64,000 nt of DNA from Fragilaria crotonensis (taxonomy: Eukaryota > Bacillariophyta > Fragilariophyceae > Fragilariales > Fragilariaceae): the NCBI GenBank assembly GCA_022925895.1, contig JAKSYS010000015.1, positions 124,001-188,000 on the forward strand. The letters are read 5' to 3'. Made by a program: the position numbers and the translations under genes. Below, piece by piece: positions 21,614 to 33,298 of the stretch (position 1 is the first letter of the stretch; each line of letters begins with the position of its first letter). Under the pieces are notes generated by a model, which saw nothing but the letters and a program-made list of their open reading frames with translations, was not told the DNA's origin and did not search any database.

Positions 21614-23242
21614 ATGGGAGTTGCCTTCCGAGGAAGAAAATTGTGGTTCGTTCGAAACCAGCAACTGCTGCAGAACAAAAGTCTTTCAGTGAAAGATGTG
21701 GCGTGTCGAAGATTGAGAATGACGCCATATTTGATGACTAAGAAGGGCCCAAGAGTGGTTGGAATCTCCTGTCGAAGGGGACAACCCCGACGATTGTCCA
21801 CGGACTCTGATTATTCCACAAATGGAGGGATTGTAGAGGGCGTTTGGGTGTTTGCCAGGCATGGTGATAGGACACCATCCCGCTCACTTTGTGCCCCTCA
21901 GTGGAGAGATGTAGAGGCTGCGTTTTGGCGATCGAAACTTCCGACCCCAGATCCAGTCACCGCGCTAAAATTATTGTCGGGACATTTTCCTCCTGAAATC
22001 CATCCGTCAAATGAAGGACAATTCATCGATGTGGGGCGAAGGCCCTATGGTTTCCTCACGAGATTGGGCATGGAACAGCTCCACACCAACGGAAGGCGAT
22101 TTTTCGTCCGCTATGATCGACATGGCCATCATTGTCGCACTTTATCCGGAGCTAAGACTGATTTTTTTCTTCATTCTTGGGATGTTCAAGCCTTCTCAAC
22201 CAACTATTTGCGCACTGTCTTATCTGCGCAGTGCTTCCTCGACGGGCTCCTTGGTACCGCCGTGTTTAAACATGATGACTCCGATCATATAGACCTTGTA
22301 GACGACGAATCCCGTCTGGTTCCTGATCACACAACGACACTTGACGCCGAGGGTGGAACTGTAAAAATCACTGTACGCGACAAAACCACGGACAATTTGA
22401 ATGCATTCGATCGGAATCCCCAACTTATCAAGAATTTGGTCACCAAGGTCGTGACGTCGGACACCTTCATTGCCAAGGATACTGACGCTGCACCTCTGGC
22501 AGCGAAGCTCGACAATTATCTTCCGGGACTGATGCGTGACAATAGGCAGACCTTTGGGGGGCCGTCGGGCATTAACTGGATCGAAGCCACGGACCACTTC
22601 GTGTGTCGGCGATCTCATGGGGTTCACTTTTCGCGCTTTTCAGAGTTTGAGAATGACCATCAAGTGGAGAGGACATTGGAAGCTATGGAACAAAATACAA
22701 TGGCCCATCGAACGTGGAGGTTTCGACAATGGTACCAGGATCCTTCGCTGTTGGCGGAAATTGCATCCCCTGCCCTGCGTGAGATTCTTGAACAAATGCA
22801 GGCCACGCTCAGCCTTGATGACCAAGAGAGGCATCCTTTCGTTTTTTATGGGTGTCATGACGTGACAATTCTGGCCTTGCTGTATGGCATCGGCGCTGAC
22901 TTTTTGGCGGACGAAACGAATAGCCGTTGGAGGTATTGGCCAGGCTACGGGACGACTCTAGTCTTCGAGCTTGTTCGGATCGGGGACGATGCTACCAAGA
23001 TGTCGCATGTGGTAAGAGTGCTACTGAATGGCACACCCATTCGATCAGCCAATCTGTTGGAGTACAATGCTGGCAGTCCTGTTGAGCACATCGGCAATGG
23101 ACCAATGAAGCTCTTGACTGTTGATGACTTTGAAAAGCTTATATCCAACCTCGAAACTGTCGGAGGCATGCCGCATGAGTTTGTTCCGGTTGAGGACGAG
23201 AACGTTTCGAGTGGGAGGATTATCAAGGGCGAAACTGGTTAA
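21614..23242 (+). CDS. Histidine-type acid phosphatase (histidine phosphatase clade 2)
   Basis: 542 aa from ATG 21614; ATG 21719 is an alternative. The nucleophile motif is WVFARHGDRTPSRS near residue 80; the paired catalytic motif is FYGCHDVTILALLYGIG (His-Asp) near residue 415, followed by YWPGYGTTLVFEL, as in lysosomal or lysophosphatidic acid phosphatases (ACP6/ACPL2 type). Between them, FLTRLGMEQLHTNGRRF and the VQAFSTNYLRTVLSAQCFLDGLL segment are the usual helical cap entries. It should hydrolyse phosphomonoesters, possibly inositol- or lipid-linked; the substrate is unknown. A signal peptide is not obvious at either start. Single exon. Confidence 0.82.
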   Translation: MGVAFRGRKLWFVRNQQLLQNKSLSVKDVACRRLRMTPYLMTKKGPRVVGISCRRGQPRRLSTDSDYSTNGGIVEGVWVFARHGDRTPSRSLCAPQWRDVEAAFWRSKLPTPDPVTALKLLSGHFPPEIHPSNEGQFIDVGRRPYGFLTRLGMEQLHTNGRRFFVRYDRHGHHCRTLSGAKTDFFLHSWDVQAFSTNYLRTVLSAQCFLDGLLGTAVFKHDDSDHIDLVDDESRLVPDHTTTLDAEGGTVKITVRDKTTDNLNAFDRNPQLIKNLVTKVVTSDTFIAKDTDAAPLAAKLDNYLPGLMRDNRQTFGGPSGINWIEATDHFVCRRSHGVHFSRFSEFENDHQVERTLEAMEQNTMAHRTWRFRQWYQDPSLLAEIASPALREILEQMQATLSLDDQERHPFVFYGCHDVTILALLYGIGADFLADETNSRWRYWPGYGTTLVFELVRIGDDATKMSHVVRVLLNGTPIRSANLLEYNAGSPVEHIGNGPMKLLTVDDFEKLISNLETVGGMPHEFVPVEDENVSSGRIIKGETG

Positions 23243-23445
23243 TCGAATGGACTTAAGTAACACATTCTTCAGAGGCACCTAGATCACTTTATCGTCCGTG
23301 CTGTGCGATGCATCTCAGCACAAGAGAGGAATGTAATCGGCGATTAAAGCCAATCCTGTTGGTTCCTAGTCAAGTGGACCCTACCACAAAGTATGCACAG
23401 ACGCCAGCCAATATGGATTCCGCTCACACCCTATACAATTAATCC

Positions 23446-25444
23446 CTAAGGTGGTCTAGCGTTGCCCATGATCTGCATGTCTGATATCAACATGATGTGA
23501 TCAGAACTGAATTCTGTCGATGGCAGCGCCTCGCCATTCCTCGTAAGAACCGCCTCATCTGGCACTGGAGCTGCTGAGAGTGGTCTCAGATTCGTCGCCG
23601 AATACCAGATGTAGTCCAGAACACCCTTGAAGTTCGTGGTGAAATTCGTCACCTTTGGCTCGTCACCCATGACCGTTTGGTATGAACTTCCCATCTGGAA
23701 AGAATGTGTGATATTCATAGCATCAGGTAGAATATTCGGAATGGAATCGTCGGTGTTCACATTCACATCAGGATGACCTGGGTGTACCGCCTGACGGGAC
23801 AGCAGATCGTACACCGCTGTATCAGGGGTGGAGTTGAAGTCGCCACAGATCAGAAGGGGCAGTTGAGTTCCTCGACTCAGAACAAACGTCTCCAGCTCCT
23901 GCAAGAGCTGCCAAGTTTGCCACAGCTTCACATCTGGAAAGTCCTTGTTGCTGTACAAGTGCGTGTTCGCGACGCAAATTTGGTTAACTTGGTCGCGACT
24001 AGATCTCATTGAAGGTTGAGCCAGTTCTAGCACGACTAGCTGAGCAACATTGTCCTTCGACAGTCGGTTCAGAAAAGCGATTCCTTCTTCGCTTCTCGGA
24101 TTCAACCCCAGGACCTGGGTCGCTTGTCGTTGCGCGAGCTCGTTGAATTCGATGCTATAGGACTCGACAAGAACAAACTTGGTCCTTCTCCAGAACAACG
24201 CACAGCCATCGACCTTCCCAACCAAACCCATCGACTGCCTAGTCTTCTGCTTGTAGACTCCTTCATATCCATGCTCACTCATGGCAGCGTAGAAATGGTT
24301 CTCATAGTGATCTGCTTGAATTTCCTGCAAGCACACAACATCTGGGGATGCGTCGACTATTTCCCTCAGAATGTTCTGGCAACTGAGAACCACAATGAGT
24401 TAGAGCAAGATCAAACCAACGCGCTGGGGAACATCAGAGATCAAAGACGTTGGTTACATACCGATAATCCCACGAAAGAGCCCAAAAATCGCAGTACGGA
24501 TACTGTTGCTGGGTCGCGTATATCTCCGCCAGAACGTTGTACGTCGCTATTCTGAAACGAGCTCCGCCCGAGGATCCGCCCGTCTTTGCCATAACAAGCT
24601 TCCTCTTAATGGGATCCGGTGCTCTCGACAACACCAGATCTGTCTTTACAACCCGAAGCATCAATAATTCGCCAGTATCGGAAGAGTAGGCTGCGGCCTC
24701 CAACTTCAACTTTCTTCCGATGTCATTTCCGTTCGGGACATACAGCTGATCTCTGCTGATTTCCACCCACTCATCCGTTTGCTCCTTATCTGCATAATCG
24801 ATGTAGTTCGAGTATCCAGATGAGAGAGCACGAGGTGTACCAGGATTGGATGTCGTGGTGTAATCTGAACCATCGTCACTCATGGGTATACGAGATTTGG
24901 TTCCGTTGCCCCCTCCGAAACTTGCAACACTTCCATCAGTGCTTCTGTCGTCATCTAGGGCACTACTAAATGATCCCGCCCTTCGATGCATCGGCGTTAT
25001 TGTCCCACTTCCTCCTCTCTCCTTCGGGACCGTGTATTGCGTTTTCCAGGCCGAAACGAAACACGAGGTGTTGCAGAATGTACACTTATAGAGTGAGCTT
25101 TGCGTTGATACACACTGCAACGAGCACCCTGGTCCTCCCAGCGCATGCATAGACCACTCATGAGGAGAGAATGACGTCCTTCTCGGGCAACCTTCAAAGG
25201 CACAAGGCTCCACGGGCGGCCCCCTAAACCAACGATAACTGAACTCATGAGTTGGAGGTGGCTCCCTGCACTTCTTGGAGTGCGGGGGTAGTGGCTTCTC
25301 CAAGTCTCTGTCATCCAATTTCTTTCCGTACATGTAAGCATGAGGTCTCATAGTACATCCCTCGACAGGTCTGTCGACCCTCAGAGAGAGATGCCAAGTG
25401 TAATTCGAATCTTTGCTGTTAAGATTCATCGCCATCGGAGCCAT
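23446..25444 (-). CDS. CCR4/Angel-type endonuclease-exonuclease-phosphatase (deadenylase-like)
   Basis: Exons 25444-24462 and 24382-23446; 79-bp intron (GTATGT..CAG). Splicing joins LSWDYR to QNILREI, as in CCR4. 639 aa. The C-terminal EEP nuclease has the catalytic set RIATYNVLAE, CLQEIQADHY (metal Glu), ANTHLYSNKD, ICGDFNSTPD (Asp-x-Asn), GVLDYIWYS and FSSDHIMLISD (Asp-His). Family members shorten poly(A) tails or process RNA ends. Instead of the leucine-rich repeats of yeast CCR4, the N-terminus has a Cys/His-rich segment, PCAFEGCPR through CSLQC to YKCTFCNTSCF, that may bind zinc, and a long Ser-rich linker. Divergent from the glycosyltransferase-like gene. Confidence 0.87.
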
Positions 25445-26239
25445 GAGAGCCTGCCTTTTCTCTCCCAATGACCGGCCTTCAGCACAACACTTGGCACCCT
25501 ACAAGGGTCGAGACGATCCAAATATGTTACCAAGTCAAGCCAGGAACGCAATCAATCTACCTGCACGCCCCTTTCAGTTGGATCTTGATAAATTCTGTCC
25601 GAACCAGGTGCAATGTCCTTGCTCTGGATGGACTTGACTTATCTCAATTCAACACCGATCAAATCCGCTCGAGTCCCCTCAGACACACCTAACTCAAACA
25701 AACTCAAGGATACCTTGATTCGTCCAAGTGGCAACGTCCCTACCAAACGGACCGGAAGGACAATGACTTGACTATAGGGATGAGCTCGGTCACCATGAGC
25801 AGTCGTTCCTGCTGGACTTCGGCACTGCCAGTGAGTTGGATGGTTTTGGCTACGTCTGATCATCCTATGATTTCTACTGCTGTCGCTTGCGAACAAAATG
25901 CATCCCTAACTCTAAGATGGAACACGTCCAAAGGTCACAGCAGTCCTGCGTACACTTGTACTAACATACGTACGAAAATCCGAGTATAGCTTCATACAAC
26001 ACGCTACTTGTACCTGGTATCATACCAGTACTCCGTACTCCGTACTGTAGTACTAGTACTGTACCTGGTACTCGAATGCTTCGGACTGTTGGACAACCAC
26101 CGGTAGTCTATATAAACATATAAACGAACAAACGAACCAGGGGACAACACAAACCAAATTGCAAATAACGATTAACCATTTCCCGTCTTGGTGAGCGATG
26201 ACGGCCTTATAGCCCTGTTAACTCAGTGTCCAGTTTGGC
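25445..26239. promoter_or_regulatory. Divergent promoter region
   Basis: Between the CCR4-like (-) and glycosyltransferase-like (+) starts. GTAC/ACTCCGTACTCC words at 26020-26075, and a TATATAAA at 26109-26116, about 125 bp before ATG 26240. No gene supported inside. Confidence 0.45.
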
Positions 26240-27637
26240 ATGGAATACAAAGCGCAGCGCCACAATGCCACTAAACTCTCGGCAAGTATGCTTCGGCAGT
26301 TTCTGGCGTTCACATTGGGATGTGTCGTCACCGCAGCATTATTCCTCAATGCACATTTTTTGACCAAGACGCCCCACATCCAGTCGCCTTCTTCGATTCC
26401 TGCGCTCAATCGACGAGCAACCTCAGATGAGATTATGACGCCGGTCAAACCAGGTGAAACTTCCGTTCTCGATGGGAAGCGAGTATTGGTAGCCATTGCT
26501 TCCTATGATTTTTCTCAGTTACCTCACTTAGAGGAAGTCTTGGACGGATTCCATGACTTGTGTGTGGCAGGGGCCTACGTTGACGTATATGTCCACGCGA
26601 CTGTTCCGTATCCCATAGCATTGATTGATCTGTTTAATACGCGCCACCAATGTACCAACCCCTCTCCACGAGCAGGACTCACGATTACGATTGTCCTGGT
26701 GAGTCCTCGAGTAAGGCTCCACCTCGTCGATTTTCATAGGACACTCTTTTATGAAAAAATTGAGGAATATGACATCTTCATATACACTGAAGATGATATT
26801 CGGGTCGCACCGCATACAGTCGGAACGTACTTGTACGAAACGGACCGCATCGCGTCGATTGTGGGCGCTGACCGCGCCTCGGACTACAACGTTGGCGTTG
26901 TTCGGTACGAATACAACTACCCACCAGATCTCGTGATTGATGACAAAACCCGTGCTGCCACGGCCAACGTCACGCGTGTCTACTGGGAACACCCATGGCA
27001 TCCCGCCATTCCAAAATCGGTCGACGGCGTTCCACAAGAACCGCTGCGCGACACGTATGTGCATATGAAGAATCATCATCAAGGCATGTACATTGCGACT
27101 CGGACTTTGCTCAAGGCCTGGAAAGATCGGCCTAACTGTCGATTTCATGAAGTACGCGATCGACCGGGACTGAAACATAATCCCAATCAACCTTCGGAAG
27201 GGACACAACGAGTCTGGATGAGTTCCCAAATGTTGTATGGGAATCGTCATTGCAACGTACAACAAGTCATCCCCATCGATAAGTTTGGGGAACTCACAGT
27301 ACATCATTTGCCAAACAAGAATTACAGACGAGTTGGTAGACATGGCCGTTTAGGTGGAGGGAAGGAGGGAACGGCAGCTCACGCTGTCTACGGGAACGAG
27401 ACATTTACCAAGACTAGCTCCTTGCTTCTGTCGGCCATGGATCTTCACATTGAACTTGCGAAGCGATGGCCCAAAGCGCCTCAGCTGCCGTATAAGGGAC
27501 CTGTGTATATGGTCGACCAAGGATGCGATAGTCCTGCAGGTAAGGTGCGCAGAATGATGCTCGAATATGACGCATATGTAGGACGAGGTGGTGTGATGAG
27601 TGACGAAGATATGACACGATCGCAGTGGTTAGACTAA
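26240..27637 (+). CDS. Golgi type II glycosyltransferase-like protein
   Basis: 465 aa, ATG 26240. A short basic cytoplasmic tail is followed by one membrane anchor (QFLAFTLGCVVTAALFLNAHFL, residues ~20-42) and a Ser/Pro stem, the layout of Golgi transferases. The lumenal domain starts KRVLVAIASYDFSQLPHL and has IFIYTEDDIRV, an Asp-Asp-x-x motif of the kind that binds a metal-nucleotide sugar, then VYWEHPWHPAIPKSV and HHQGMYIATRTLL. The pattern is that of stramenopile glycosyltransferase-like proteins of unsettled CAZy family. Acceptor unknown. Single exon. Confidence 0.65.
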   Translation: MEYKAQRHNATKLSASMLRQFLAFTLGCVVTAALFLNAHFLTKTPHIQSPSSIPALNRRATSDEIMTPVKPGETSVLDGKRVLVAIASYDFSQLPHLEEVLDGFHDLCVAGAYVDVYVHATVPYPIALIDLFNTRHQCTNPSPRAGLTITIVLVSPRVRLHLVDFHRTLFYEKIEEYDIFIYTEDDIRVAPHTVGTYLYETDRIASIVGADRASDYNVGVVRYEYNYPPDLVIDDKTRAATANVTRVYWEHPWHPAIPKSVDGVPQEPLRDTYVHMKNHHQGMYIATRTLLKAWKDRPNCRFHEVRDRPGLKHNPNQPSEGTQRVWMSSQMLYGNRHCNVQQVIPIDKFGELTVHHLPNKNYRRVGRHGRLGGGKEGTAAHAVYGNETFTKTSSLLLSAMDLHIELAKRWPKAPQLPYKGPVYMVDQGCDSPAGKVRRMMLEYDAYVGRGGVMSDEDMTRSQWLD

Positions 27638-27668
27638 TGACAGACTGACAATAAAACACGTTGCTAGG

Positions 27669-29825
27669 TTAACTTGCACCAAGCTTGCGACTTCTGCTAA
27701 GACCAGTTTTGATACCAGTGCCTTCACCGCCATATTTGTGACCCTCTTCTGTTCGAACTTCGCGAATCTTACCCCTCAGTCGGATCTTTGCCTTTCGGAA
27801 CTTTTCGCGGTGCTTGACTCGCGGGTTGCGATTAATCTTGGCCTTGTGCGCCACCAAACCGCGGTTCTTAAGAATAACTTTCGAGATGGCTCGTTCGCCA
27901 TCTACTACTCCCTCCATAACTGGAAACTTAGGAGCCACAGCGTGCAACTGCTTCTTGAATGCCTTTTGAACCTGACTCTTCTTCTTGATCTGATCGTAAA
28001 AACTGCCATTACCAAGATCGTCATCAAGTTCATCGTCAATCTCATCTCCACCTGAGCCATCGTCGTCGTCGTCATCCAAGGGTCCCAGGTCGGCCTCCAT
28101 CATGGCGATTCCGCGACTCACCCGGTCATCATCGCCACCTTGTTTATCTAGGTCTTCGTCGTGTCGACTAGATTTTCGGGCCTTGGCGGACGATCGCTGC
28201 TGGATGGCATTGACAGTCGACGCCAACGCTTGAGACGCCTTGCGAGCCTTGGACGAGTCCTCCACATCATCTCCAAAGTCCGACGGAGCTGGGCGTCTTT
28301 GCTGGGGAACCGCTTTGGAAGTTATCTCCTTAACTCTCAATCCAAATCGAGCCTCGTTCAGAACACCATGCGCAATCTCTTGATCGCTCATGTCTCGGTC
28401 GCGCTCGTTATCATCCGAGGATGCGGTGGGACGACGCGGTTTCTCCTGCGTAACGTCGTCACCATCGCTTTCACTCGCAAGATCAGGATTTTCCGAATCT
28501 TCATCATCATCATCGTCGTCATCATCATCATCACTCACGGCGCCTTTCTTCATTAGTGCAGCAGCCTTGACAAGACTATTGATTTGTTCATCAATGCCGT
28601 CGATTTTGGATTCCACTGTATCCTCAAGTTTCATGCCAAGCTTGTTGAGTTGCTGGAGGCGAGCAATCACCGGGTGCGATTTGATGGCCGCGCTGGCATC
28701 GACCTCAAAAAAGGAATCGCCAGACTCCTTTTCCTTTTGTGCGTGTTCAGCTTTTAGCAGTAGATATGCCGCAACATTGAGTGCGCTCGACGCTTGCAAC
28801 ATTGATTTCGTAAGCAAATATTCCAGACCCATATTCGTTGCTCCAACATCCTAAACACAGAAGTAAAAGAAGTTTGAGTTGTTGAAGGCCAAACAAGCGA
28901 AAGTAATCATAGGGTAAGATCCTCCCGTAGGATTAAAATGGCTCCAATGTTCCTTTTGCATCACTTTTCTGCCAAAATCTCAGCGGTCCGAATTCGAACC
29001 TCGATCGTAGCCTATCATGGATGCATGTTCTGTCTCGATAACACAATGACGTACCTTTGGAGATACATCTTTGGAGGAAAATAAAGCATCTGCAACCACT
29101 CTGGTTCGTTCATGCCAGTCGGTCACAACATCGGAGAAGTGCGTCACTAGTGGGATGAGTTCAGGGTGGTGGGATTGCAACAGCTTGCGCTTCGCCGCGT
29201 TGGAGAGCTTCTTCAGATCTCGTGAACTTTGCAAGGTTTCCCCATCGTTACGCCTACTCTGTTGAATTTCATCCTCATTGTCAGAAAGGACGAAGTCGTC
29301 TTCATCCATATTCTCATACCTGGCATTCTGGACTTCCTTAGCAGCTTCTTCTTCCAGGTATGCATCCTCCTCGTCTTGGCCGATTTCGAGGTCCGCAGTG
29401 TCACCTCCGAAGTACGAGGCTTTCTTGCGACCCCAATCAGTCACGGCTTCTTCGTCCATTTCTTCGTCGTCGTCGTCGTCTGAGCTCATGGCTGGCTCCT
29501 CCTCCTCGTCGTCGTCGTCGTCATCGTCAATGTTGACATCTTGTACACTTTCATCCCCGGAATCAACCTCGTCCTCATCTTCGCTACTACTGACTCCTCC
29601 CGCTAAATCCAACACTGCTTCTTTGTCAGCGTATCCATCATCATCAATGTGCTCGTCTGGTTGTTGATTCAGACGAATGTATTCTTCCTCTTTTTGATTG
29701 TGATACCGATCTATTTCATTGTACATGTTGTCATCGTCACCCTTATTCTTCGTCGAAACGGTCAACTCGCGACCCTTGTAGAGCTTCTTGTCTCCGGTCT
29801 TGGCTGTCTTTCGTTTCTTCCCCAT
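27669..29825 (-). CDS. UTP3: Sas10/Utp3 small-subunit processome protein
   Basis: Exons 29825-29055 and 28850-27669; 204-bp intron (GTACGT..TAG). 650 aa. The nucleolar family acts in the U3 snoRNP/SSU processome for 18S rRNA maturation. Seen in order: basic start MGKKRKTAKTGDKK; long Asp/Glu runs; the Sas10/Utp3 core LIPLVTHFSDVVTDWHERT, which continues across the intron into GLEYLLTKSMLQASSALNVAAYLLLKAE; more acidic and mixed-charge linkers; and the signature C-terminus NPRVKHREKFRKAKIRLRGKIREVR..YGGEGTGIKTGLSRSRKL. Stop 32 bp from the convergent glycosyltransferase stop. Divergent from the coiled-coil gene. Confidence 0.93.
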
Positions 29826-30501
29826 GGTGATGGCAGTGAACGTACCTGTACAACTTTGTACAGACCAATGGCACTAGTTACTGAATATATGCATAGCAGC
29901 TACACCAGGGCGGAGTAAGAATGGATTGGATGATTATATGCAAATCATGTTTGAATGGTGACCGCAGGGGTGGGGTGGGGTGACGGTCGGTCTCCCGATC
30001 CGGTTCCCAACTCCCAACCTGTGTCCTGTGTCCTGTGTCTTCAGAATTCACGGGTCCCCAGTCCCCAGTCCCCAGTTAGCAGTTCTAGTGGTACTTGTAC
30101 CAGGGAGTGCAGTACCTAGAGTATCGTGTACTCGAGTATGTCATAATATGCATAATGCATACCCAACGCGACGCATACGTCAGACATGCTGTGTGGAAAG
30201 TTCGGTAAATGACGGTTTTTCGTTGCGGTGCCGCGATAAGACACATTGCTAGAGTTTCATCCAGTCTTACGCAGTCATCATCTGCCCAAGGAAATGTAAC
30301 ACTGCATAGTGCTCCTCCCTTTGTCATGGAGTAGGCATTAGGCATTCATCGCTAATAAGATCGGTTGTGCGGTTAAGAGCTCCATACAAAGCCTTCTTCT
30401 TAACATCCGAAAGATTGATCTCTCATCATTCTCAGACCTGTTGTGATCGTTTTGTTCTCCTTTCAACGCACAGGCGAGGACAGCTCGTCAGTTTTGAAAC
30501 G
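29826..30501. promoter_or_regulatory. Divergent promoter region
   Basis: Spacer between Sas10 (-) and the coiled-coil gene (+). It holds a direct-repeat tract (GTGTCCTGTGTCCTGTGTC and CCCCAGTCCCCAGTCCCCAG, 30020-30075) and GTAC-rich words (30090-30140). No gene supported. Confidence 0.45.
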
Positions 30502-31668
30502 ATGGAAAGGACTGCCTCCACCACCATCGACCCTGCGAAAACGGATATCTTCAATTCGAAATTTAACAGCGACTTCTTTGATCTGATTAAGCAATATGAA
30601 GACGAATTCAAGGATTTTGTAATGGATGTATCTGGCGATGTCAACTTGTACACAACTATTATGGAGAAGATATTGATCTCTACCAACGGGATGAGTCTTG
30701 CGGAGCTCGGGGCAGCTACAACAGAGACGCAACTACGAGCTTTGGAAGCTGCAGCTTCATCACACAGTGATGAGGGAACTATTTCATCGGGGTATAGTTT
30801 GGAGGACGAAGGTCTGGACGACATCACCCCATTGGCGGGAGATACAACCAAACCGAGGACGGACTCGTTGCGGAAGCGAGAGAGTCGAACACATCGGCAG
30901 AGCATGGCCCGTCGCAGTACGATCCGAGAGGTTCGCGAACGTCGCCAAAGCGCGTTGCAAATGAAAGGTGAAACTTCAAAAGTGGAAGAAAAACTTGCTG
31001 CAGAGATTCTCCGTCGCACCTTTCTTGAAGAGGAGATTTTGGAGTTGGAGCGGTTGTTGGATGAACAAGAGGACGAAATTAGCGACCTAGATAGACTGGT
31101 TGCAAAATATAAGTCGAAGAACCAAGGATTGTCAGACGAACTGAAGACAAAGAGCCGTACAATCTTGATCCTGGAAGAAAAATACTCGATGCTGAAGACT
31201 GAGCGCAGCGCCCTACGAGCTAGGAACGATAATCTCCAACTCAAACTGGCGCAAGCCGAAGAGGATAGGAGCATGAAGATTATGCAACCTACCAGTGATA
31301 ACGCGGATGGACAAGAGGATATCAATAGTCTGAAAAGGGAAATAAAGGATTGCAACAACTCGCTAGCTGCGATGCGACAGGTCATAGGTGAGAAGGACAT
31401 GAGGCTCCTCGCAACTATGGAAGACATGGATACATTGCGATACGAGCTTAAAATGGTGAAGAAGGATCGCGACGAGCTTGAGAGAAGCTTGAAAGCAGTC
31501 TCGTCTCCGCGAAGCCCTGCCGCTGGAGAGGTCTACCAGGAATCCCAACGTTCATCGTTGAGGAAGAGCATTGTCGCGCAAATCAGAAAAGTCGGAAAGA
31601 CGAAGAAGAAAGAAAAAACTGAAAAGACGGAAAAGAAGAAAGGGAAGCCCAAATCGGATGGTACATAA
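30502..31668 (+). CDS. Coiled-coil protein of unknown function
   Basis: 388 aa from ATG 30502. Not recognised. Residues 1-60 look globular (NSDFFDLIKQYEDEFKDFVMDVSGD). An acidic then Arg/Ser-rich linker (SRTHRQSMARRSTIREVRERRQS) leads into ~190 residues of strong heptad pattern (VEEKLAAEILRRTFLEEEILELERLL... to ELKMVKKDRDELERSL), interrupted once near residue 270. The C-terminus is Lys-rich (KKKEKTEKTEKKKGK). It probably dimerises and may be cytoskeletal or a scaffold. The long minus-strand frame opposite it (30432-31427) is a codon-usage shadow. Confidence 0.6.
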   Translation: MERTASTTIDPAKTDIFNSKFNSDFFDLIKQYEDEFKDFVMDVSGDVNLYTTIMEKILISTNGMSLAELGAATTETQLRALEAAASSHSDEGTISSGYSLEDEGLDDITPLAGDTTKPRTDSLRKRESRTHRQSMARRSTIREVRERRQSALQMKGETSKVEEKLAAEILRRTFLEEEILELERLLDEQEDEISDLDRLVAKYKSKNQGLSDELKTKSRTILILEEKYSMLKTERSALRARNDNLQLKLAQAEEDRSMKIMQPTSDNADGQEDINSLKREIKDCNNSLAAMRQVIGEKDMRLLATMEDMDTLRYELKMVKKDRDELERSLKAVSSPRSPAAGEVYQESQRSSLRKSIVAQIRKVGKTKKKEKTEKTEKKKGKPKSDGT

Positions 31669-32239
31669 TTGGCGTCCGCGCTCGCGAGATTTGGATACAT
31701 GCTCTTGCGGAAAGAGCGTTTTCTGGCGATTTTTTCAGACAGCAATCGAGGCTGCGATGTTCGTCACGGCTGGCTCAAATCCGCTCGCTCAGAGGTAAAG
31801 TGAAAAGCTGCGTCTGAATATTTTTAAAAAGTATTAAGTGAATCTTGGTACTGGAGTCCCCGGTTAGATCGAACCCATGCGCTGTGAACACTCCACTGTC
31901 GAGTCATAATGCGTTCACCCTGCTGCTTTACACGTCGACATATGTACAGACTTATTATACTCGTACTCGTTCCCTTGATGACTGACAAAAACTGCTATTA
32001 TAGTACCGCCTAGAAATGAACATCGAAAAAAAATCTTGTGTCTCCCGTACATCAAAGTTTCTGACTAACAAGAAAGCACAACGGGAATGGCAATTTGTTT
32101 GAGAAGTCAGGAAACGAAAGAAGGCCAAGATTGCGACCATTCAAATTAAAGATTTCTGTCTGGGAATGATTGGATGGACTGGTTTGAGTCAGCAGATAAA
32201 CACTTCCTTACGACTAGAATAGGCGTAGTTTTCTTTGAA
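31669..32239. other. Intergenic spacer before LTR element
   Basis: No gene, repeat or RNA gene is supported here. The last five bases before the LTR element, GGATG (32240-32244), are its target-site duplication. Confidence 0.5.
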
Positions 32240-32244
32240 GGATG

Positions 32245-33147
32245 TGACAGACTTCCAGTATCGCCCTACATATTTTTACATCTATCCCGATCCCTAATTA
32301 CTGCCGCCCGTGTGCACAGTAAAACGTTACATCCGTGCTCCAGTAACCAGTGCGACACTGCACGACTGGAATCAAAACTCTCGTCGATTCAAATCATGTT
32401 CATCTCATCCCATGAGCATGAACACTCATTTTCAAACGAGACTCAACGCCTCGTGTACCGACGACCACACCGCGGCACGAAACGACGTCTCCGAGAAACG
32501 AGGAGTGTTCCTTATTGTTCCAAAGGAACACTCCCCCATCTATCAGACCTCTCATCCCTTGCACCTCTCCTTCTTCTCACAATTGTCGAAATAATTCATT
32601 TTTAGTGCCACTCACCTTTTCTGCACATGATACTGCACATATTTGCACAACATGAATGAAATTGACCATGACGAATTTTTACCGCCGGTCGTCAAATTGT
32701 CAACCTCACCATACTGTACATATATCAGTAGTCAGTACGACGGTACTCACTATTACGACAGCACACAGCACGGCAAGCAGTACAACAGTACTTCTTGCAC
32801 ATCACTTCCTCTGCCCGGCCATAGTCCGTGCACGTCTGAGTCTATCGTTACCGTACATAACGATAAACTATTAGACAGTGCCCACTATGACCAAAGCGAT
32901 ATTATTACTAGTCAGTCCCTCGCACATTTATGTAGCGATAGACCGACAGATAGTATACGTATCGTTGTCTGTAGCGGTAGACAGCATTGTATTGCTGTAC
33001 CGTTTATAGACACACTAAGCAGTAGTCAGTGTCGTACTAGACACTTACCTACTGGGGGCGTGCCCCGTAACGGTCACGTCCTGGTTCTTAACCTGAACCC
33101 TATGCCGACCTGCGCGTCGACAGGTTCCGTTAACCCGAACCATATCA
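32245..33147 (+). repeat. 5' long terminal repeat
   Basis: 903-bp direct repeat, TG...CA ends, paired with 37331-38225. Confidence 0.93.
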
Positions 33148-33262
33148 TGGTTGCTCGCCAGGTTGCTATCCTGGTAGCTCACCTGGTTGCTCGCCAGACC
33201 CCCGTCCTGGCCCATATCCTGACCGGTCGCCGGGTTCCCTCCCCGGAAACTCAGACCACTTT

Positions 33263-33298
33263 CAATTTAAATTTGGTGCCTAGCACCAATTTAAATTG
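33263..33298. repeat. AT-rich inverted repeat in the LTR element leader
   Basis: Arms CAATTTAAATTTGGTGC and GCACCAATTTAAATTG, 3-base loop, ~115 bp behind the 5' LTR. Possible leader RNA hairpin (inference). Confidence 0.8.

Noticed and set aside
30432-31427. 331-codon frame on the minus strand
   Set aside because: It lies opposite the coiled-coil gene; its Ser/Leu-rich, motif-free sequence is the typical shadow of a Glu/Lys/Arg-rich coding strand.
31840-31930. tRNA-like sequence (GGTTCGATC on the minus strand)
   Set aside because: The arm beside the loop does not pair and no acceptor or anticodon stem could be built.
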